Assembly (NCBI GenBank): GCA_902780865.1
Contig: CACZHC010000019.1
Location: 1 to 50,026 of the forward strand
Direction of reading: 5' to 3'
Length of the DNA: 50,026 nt
Source: an uncultured bacterium
GTDB taxonomy: Bacteria > Verrucomicrobiota > Kiritimatiellia > RFP12 > UBA1067
Shown here: positions 43,703 through 50,026 of the stretch, in pieces
Layout: each line of letters starts with the position of its first letter
How positions within the stretch are numbered: position 1 is the stretch's first letter
The notes under the pieces: model-generated
Seen by the model: only the letters and a program-made list of their open reading frames with translations
The model's database searches: none
What the model was told of the DNA's origin: nothing
Translations under genes and position numbers: made by a program

Positions 43703-44637
43703 GCTGCAGAGGACTTTCCCTGATGAGCGGCGGGCTTGATAGCCAGCTTGCCGTGCGTGTTCTTCAGAGAGCGGGCGCCGAGGTGGAGGGTGTGTGCTTT
43801 GAGACGCCGTTCTTTTCGTCTGCGAACGCGCGCAAGGCCGCCGCCGCCCTTGGCGTGAAGCTCCATGTCCTCGACTTTACCGAAAACGAAGTCGGTCTTC
43901 TCGAAAATCCTCCTCACGGCTTTGGCGGCGCGATGAACCCATGCATCGACTGCCATGCGACGATGATCCGTCGCGCAGGCGAGCTGATGACATCGCTCGG
44001 CTTCGACTTCGTCGCGACGGGCGAGGTGATGGGGCAGCGCCCGATGTCGCAGAACAAGCAGTCGCTCTGCACTGTCGAGAAGTCTTCGGGGCTCAAGGGG
44101 CGACTCATCCGTCCGATGTCGGCGAAGTTGCTTGAGCCAACCATTCCTGAACTTGAGGGCAAGCTCGACCGAGAGAAGCTTCTCGACATCCACGGCCGTT
44201 CGCGCGAACGCCAGATCGCTCTCGCAAAGGAATTCGGCATCACTGACTATCCGTCGCCCGCCGGTGGCTGCAAGCTGACCGAGGATGCATACGGCCGCAA
44301 GCTCCGTGACCTCATGGAGCACGAGGGCCTTCGCGATAAGGCGACTGGCGCAGTCAATCGCACGCTCCTCGATCTTCTCGTTGTCGGGCGGCGCTTTCGT
44401 CTGCCAGGCGGTAGCTCCGTGATACTCGGCCGCGACGCCAATGAAAACGCTTTGCTTGAGAAGGGCTCATTTGCCGCGATATTGAAGCCGACGAACGGAA
44501 TCCCCGGGCCGACGGCGGCGATCCCCGTCCTCATCTCGGAATCTGATATGCCGTTCGCGCAGTCTCTCGTAAACGCCTATGTGCGCGGTACTACGCCAGC
44601 CGACCGCCTGCCTTTCAAGCCCTATCAGCTCACTTGA
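43699..44637 (+). CDS. MnmA-like PP-loop ATPase, probable tRNA thiolation enzyme
   Basis: This 312-residue cytoplasmic protein contains the PP-loop SGGLDS (residues 10-15), which binds ATP to adenylate a nucleobase. NPCIDCH (Cys82, Cys85) resembles the MnmA catalytic-cysteine block, and PAGGCKLTE (Cys191) matches the second cysteine. GRSRERQIALAKEFG and LVVGRRFRLPGG suggest a C-terminal NFACT-R-like RNA-binding segment, which true MnmA lacks. It is therefore better described as a member of the MnmA/ThiI-related sulphurtransferase group than as mnmA itself. The start overlaps the 94-aa gene (ATGA). Confidence 0.75.
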   Translation: MSCRGLSLMSGGLDSQLAVRVLQRAGAEVEGVCFETPFFSSANARKAAAALGVKLHVLDFTENEVGLLENPPHGFGGAMNPCIDCHATMIRRAGELMTSLGFDFVATGEVMGQRPMSQNKQSLCTVEKSSGLKGRLIRPMSAKLLEPTIPELEGKLDREKLLDIHGRSRERQIALAKEFGITDYPSPAGGCKLTEDAYGRKLRDLMEHEGLRDKATGAVNRTLLDLLVVGRRFRLPGGSSVILGRDANENALLEKGSFAAILKPTNGIPGPTAAIPVLISESDMPFAQSLVNAYVRGTTPADRLPFKPYQLT

Positions 44638-44638
44638 C

Positions 44639-44688
44639 CACCGCCTCTCAACTGTCTACTAGGCGCAGCTGCGCAATAGGTGAGGCGT
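44639..44688. repeat. Element C, left: short inverted repeat before the GH78 gene
   Basis: CCACCGCCTC (44639-44648) and GGTGAGGCG (44680-44688) form imperfect arms around the perfect palindrome GCGCAGCTGCGC (44663-44674). CCACCGCCTC followed within a few bases by AACTGT also occurs at 46924-46942, on the other side of the GH78 gene. It may act as a terminator for the PP-loop gene, though it has no T-run. It abuts the next promoter. Confidence 0.5.
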
Positions 44689-44695
44689 TAAAAGT

Positions 44696-44706
44696 TTTGC
44701 TATAAT
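44696..44706 (+). promoter_or_regulatory. Extended -10 promoter of the GH78 gene
   Basis: TTTGCTATAAT (TATAAT at 44701-44706) would start transcription near 44713, giving a ~20-base leader that includes CAGGAG. No clear -35 box is seen. CTGCGCAATAGGTGAGGCG just upstream is loosely similar to the operator motif at 6534-6586. Confidence 0.6.
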
Positions 44707-44733
44707 GCCTCGATACAAACAGGAGCGATGGAA

Positions 44734-46827
44734 ATGAAATGTAGATTGCTTGTTGCCGCAATGCATTTGGCGGCAGTTGCGGCGCTGTGGCCGTCGAAAG
44801 CGGCGACGCTTGATGACGTGCCGTGGATCGGCGACGGACGGCCCGAGCGAAACGGCGCCGACTGGTACGACGAAGACCCCGCGCCCGAGTTCATGGCCGA
44901 GTTCGTGATGCCGGAAGGCGTCACAGAGACGAAGGTTCATTTCGCCTGCGCCGGCTTCGGGACGTGCATGGTGGAAATGTGCGAGGAAAGAGATCAAAAG
45001 GCCATGTATGTGTCTAGGTTTGACATCCTTTGGAGCGTATACGACAAGACGGTGTATTCAAGTACCTCCAAATCCACAAAAGTCTACCCCGGATCCGCCA
45101 CGAACACTGTCTACGTCCGTCTCGGCAACGGGTTCTACAACCTGCCGCCGCTAAGGTTCTGGGGGGCGTTTTGCTTCCGCGAGGCGCTGTCGCACGGGCG
45201 GCCCTGCTTCAAGCTCGCCATCGACGGACTCGACAAGCCGCTCGAATGGAAATGGCGCGAGACGAATGTCTTGCGCAACTCCGTCTACCTTGGTGTCGAG
45301 GAGGACGCGACCCGGTCCGAAGACGAATGGAAGCCGGCGGCCACCGTCGCGGGGCCGAAGGGGAAGATCGTCGACTGGCCTCGGGAGAATCCCGCCACGA
45401 TGTGCCGTGCCTCCGACGCTGGCACGTCGCGTTGGCTGCGCGAGGGCGAGGTGCAGGTCGTTGACTTCGGGACGAATGCCTCGGGATTCCCGAGATTCAA
45501 CTTTCAGGGCGAGGCGCGCGGCACACGAGTTGAGATCATCTACGGCGAGCGTCTCAATGCCGACGGTTCGGTTAATCCGCTGACGCAGACAGCCGGGCAG
45601 ATCAAGCGACAGGGGATGGGCGGACCGGGCTCGCCCGACCTCGCCTGCCAGCGCGACGCGTACGTCTGCGCGGCGACCTGTAAATGCAGGGGCTTTCCCG
45701 AAGCCCACGACCATTTCTATCCCTCGTTCACATGGCACGTTTTCCGGTATGCCGAGATACGCGGCGCGAAAAACCTCCTCGGCGGTCGCGGCGCGGCGCG
45801 GGACACGATCTCGATGCTGCCAGAGACGAAGCCGTTCAAGGCGGATGATCCAAAGCTCGATGCGCTGCACGAAGTGTGCGTGCGGACGTTCCGCTCGAAC
45901 TTGATCGGCGGCGTGCAGTCGGACTGCCCCGGGCGCGAGCGGCTTGGCTACGGCGGCGACATCGTGGCGACGTACGAGGCGTATATGATGAACTGGGACA
46001 TGCGCGAAATCTACCTCAAGATCCTGCGCGACTTCGCGGACGAGGCGGAGGACGACGGATGGATCACCGAGACCGCGCCCTACGTCGGCATCGCGGACAG
46101 GGGATTCGGCGGACGCTCGGGCCCGATTTCGTGGTCGCTCGCAGTCCCCGAGCTTATGGACGGCATCCTTCGCCACTACGACGACAAACGCGCGTTGGAC
46201 TTCTATCCCGTCTGCGCGCGTTATGTGCGGCTCGTCGCAGAGAAGTGCCCCGACGGACTCGTCCCCAACTGCATCGGCGACCACGAGGCGCTGGAGCGTG
46301 CGCCGGACGGCTGCACCGCGACCGCGCACTGGCATCGCTTTGTCGAGCTGACGGCGAAGTTCGCGAAGATGCTCGGACGCACGGACGACGAAAAGGAGTT
46401 CACGGCGCTCGCCGAAAAGATTCGCAAAGCTTTTGTCGCGAAATACGTGAAGGATGGCGTTGTCGCTAACGGAACACAGTCCGCGCAGTCGATCGGGCTT
46501 TACCTCGGTCTTGTGCCGAGCGACCAGGTCGCCGCCGCGGAGAAGCGGCTCGTCGAGGCGGTGGAGGAGAAGGGCTGTGGGCCGACGACCGGAATTTTCT
46601 CGACGCGCTACATGCTGATGTACCTCTCGGAGCATGGACACGTCGACCTTGCGCGTAAGATTGTCCTGCACAAGGGCTTCCCTGGCTGGCTCCACATGAT
46701 TGAGCGTGGCGCGACGACTCTGTGGGAGACGTGGAAAGAGTCGGACAACGTCTATTCCAACTGTCATCCGATGTTCGGTTCTGTCGACGAGTGGATTCTC
46801 AAGTACGGCGGGCGGGTTTTGAAATAG
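44734..46827 (+). CDS. GH78-type alpha-L-rhamnosidase, exported
   Basis: The start at 44734 is preferred over the ATG at 44728: AGGAG (44721-44725) is eight bases upstream of 44734 but only two from 44728. The 697-residue product has a signal peptide (CRLLVAAMHLAAVAALWPSKA), N-terminal beta domains, and an (alpha/alpha)6 barrel with QSDCPGRERLGYGGD (from residue ~395), the GH78 block equivalent to DCPQRDERMGWCGD in the fusion protein at 17769. GATTLWETW is a second GH78 block. It would release terminal rhamnose from pectin or glycoside substrates. It is shorter than many GH78 enzymes and lacks a recognisable extra carbohydrate-binding domain. Element C hairpins lie on both sides. Confidence 0.88.
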   Translation: MKCRLLVAAMHLAAVAALWPSKAATLDDVPWIGDGRPERNGADWYDEDPAPEFMAEFVMPEGVTETKVHFACAGFGTCMVEMCEERDQKAMYVSRFDILWSVYDKTVYSSTSKSTKVYPGSATNTVYVRLGNGFYNLPPLRFWGAFCFREALSHGRPCFKLAIDGLDKPLEWKWRETNVLRNSVYLGVEEDATRSEDEWKPAATVAGPKGKIVDWPRENPATMCRASDAGTSRWLREGEVQVVDFGTNASGFPRFNFQGEARGTRVEIIYGERLNADGSVNPLTQTAGQIKRQGMGGPGSPDLACQRDAYVCAATCKCRGFPEAHDHFYPSFTWHVFRYAEIRGAKNLLGGRGAARDTISMLPETKPFKADDPKLDALHEVCVRTFRSNLIGGVQSDCPGRERLGYGGDIVATYEAYMMNWDMREIYLKILRDFADEAEDDGWITETAPYVGIADRGFGGRSGPISWSLAVPELMDGILRHYDDKRALDFYPVCARYVRLVAEKCPDGLVPNCIGDHEALERAPDGCTATAHWHRFVELTAKFAKMLGRTDDEKEFTALAEKIRKAFVAKYVKDGVVANGTQSAQSIGLYLGLVPSDQVAAAEKRLVEAVEEKGCGPTTGIFSTRYMLMYLSEHGHVDLARKIVLHKGFPGWLHMIERGATTLWETWKESDNVYSNCHPMFGSVDEWILKYGGRVLK

Positions 46828-46845
46828 GCTTTGGCATCGCGGCTG

Positions 46846-46936
46846 CGGTGAGGCGGGGGAGCGAAGGTCCGAGCGAGGGGATACGGCGTATTCGCCGAGG
46901 GTTCCCCGAGGAGGAGCCTTCGGCCACCGCCTCACG
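46846..46936. repeat. Element C, right: 88-base branched hairpin after the GH78 gene
   Basis: GTGAGGCGG (46848-46856) pairs with CCGCCTCAC (46927-46935). Nested pairings are CGAAGG/CCTTCG (46862/46917), GGGGA/TCCCC (46877/46903) and a terminal hairpin CGGCG-TATT-CGCCG (46884-46897). It may end transcription of the GH78 gene or be a mobile palindromic element. The outer arms resemble those at 44639-44688. Confidence 0.65.
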
Positions 46937-46975
46937 AACTGTGTCAAGTGATTGCGTCACATAAGCGGCGGGAAA

Positions 46976-46986
46976 TTTGGTATAAT
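46976..46986 (+). promoter_or_regulatory. Extended -10 promoter of tRNA-Thr (and perhaps purL)
   Basis: TTTGGTATAAT (TATAAT at 46981-46986) lies 13 bases before the mature 5' end of the tRNA, leaving a short precursor leader of about seven bases. Confidence 0.65.
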
Positions 46987-46999
46987 ATCTACCTACATT

Positions 47000-47085
47000 G
47001 CCGGGGTGGTACAGTGGTTGACTACGCCTGATTTGTAATCAGGATCCGCAAGGACGCATCGGTTCGAATCCGATCCCCGGCTCCA
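47000..47085 (+). tRNA. tRNA-Thr(UGU) with a long, class II-like variable arm
   Basis: An 86-base tRNA with encoded CCA. The acceptor stem GCCGGGG/CCCCGGC and the T arm ATCGG-TTCGAAT-CCGAT are perfect. The anticodon arm CCTGA-TTTGTAA-TCAGG gives anticodon TGT (47034-47036). The variable region is 14 bases (47044-47057) and can form TCC-GCAA-GGA. The D stem appears to be only three base pairs (GTA/TAC). Both are features of class II tRNAs such as Ser and Leu. However, G1-C72, C2-G71, G35 and U36, the main threonine identity elements known from E. coli, are all present. TTTTT follows at 47086-47090, and purL begins 23 bases after the tRNA. Confidence 0.9.
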
Positions 47086-47108
47086 TTTTTCGAAAGGATA
47101 CTCTTAAG

Positions 47109-50026
<2,918 letters not shown>

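Noticed and set aside
43699..44637. Calling this gene mnmA
   Set aside because: The PP-loop and cysteine blocks are similar, but the C-terminal part looks like an NFACT-R segment rather than MnmA's beta-barrel domains, so the symbol was withheld.
47000..47085. tRNA-Tyr or tRNA-Ser because of the long variable arm
   Set aside because: The seven-base anticodon loop places TGT at 34-36; GTA (Tyr) is one position off. The acceptor end and anticodon fit threonine rather than serine.

Overview
The window is a G+C-rich stretch (rough impression) from a bacterium that invests heavily in secreted polysaccharide-degrading enzymes. Every gene I can support is on the + strand. Many products carry signal peptides. 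Glycoside hydrolase families GH42-like, GH97, GH36, GH130, GH78 and GH29-like sit beside esterases, beta-propeller/CBM9-like proteins, DUF2341/LamG and BspA-type LRR proteins and a Tat-exported Gfo/Idh/MocA protein. An LpxL-type acyltransferase implies a lipid A-type outer membrane. No SusC/SusD pair and no sugar transporter is visible, which argues against Bacteroidota. The combination resembles the Verrucomicrobiota/Kiritimatiellota/Lentisphaerae group, but that placement is inference, since the window holds no taxonomic marker I can compare.

Layout. 1-6473: a GH42-like protein (5' end outside the window), a frameshifted GH97 gene and a CE7-like acetyl esterase. 6474-6617: a control region with repeated operator-like motifs. 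6618-14764: two related giant secreted beta-propeller proteins separated by an SGNH esterase, with a heptanucleotide tandem array before the esterase. 14765-17768: a GH36 alpha-galactosidase gene bracketed by two inverted copies of a noncoding, MITE-like repeat (element A). 17769-24415: a triple enzyme fusion (GH130 + GH78 + glutaminase A-like) translationally coupled to a XylR/AraC-type regulator. 24419-32578: a large LamG/DUF2341 protein and a helical-barrel/GH29-like fusion. 32590-35119: two Gfo/Idh/MocA paralogs, each preceded by a palindromic element (element B).

35217-39285 is housekeeping: fabH-fabF-fabZ-hisD. 39339-42553 is a coupled pair encoding a secreted LRR protein and a degenerate esterase-like protein. 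42600-44637 is a tightly overlapping operon of an LpxL-like acyltransferase, a 94-aa unknown protein and an MnmA-like PP-loop protein. 44734-46827 is a second GH78 gene, flanked by short related hairpins (element C). A tRNA-Thr(UGU) with an abnormally long variable arm follows, then purL, which runs off the end.

The enzyme genes would together strip acetyl, galactosyl, rhamnosyl, fucosyl and possibly mannosyl groups from a complex plant or mucin-like glycan outside the cell or in the periplasm. The XylR-like regulator is a candidate controller: a motif at its downstream border (24419-24438) recurs at 6534-6586, upstream of the first propeller gene. Promoters share a TTTGSTATAAT-like extended -10, and two or three transcripts look leaderless.
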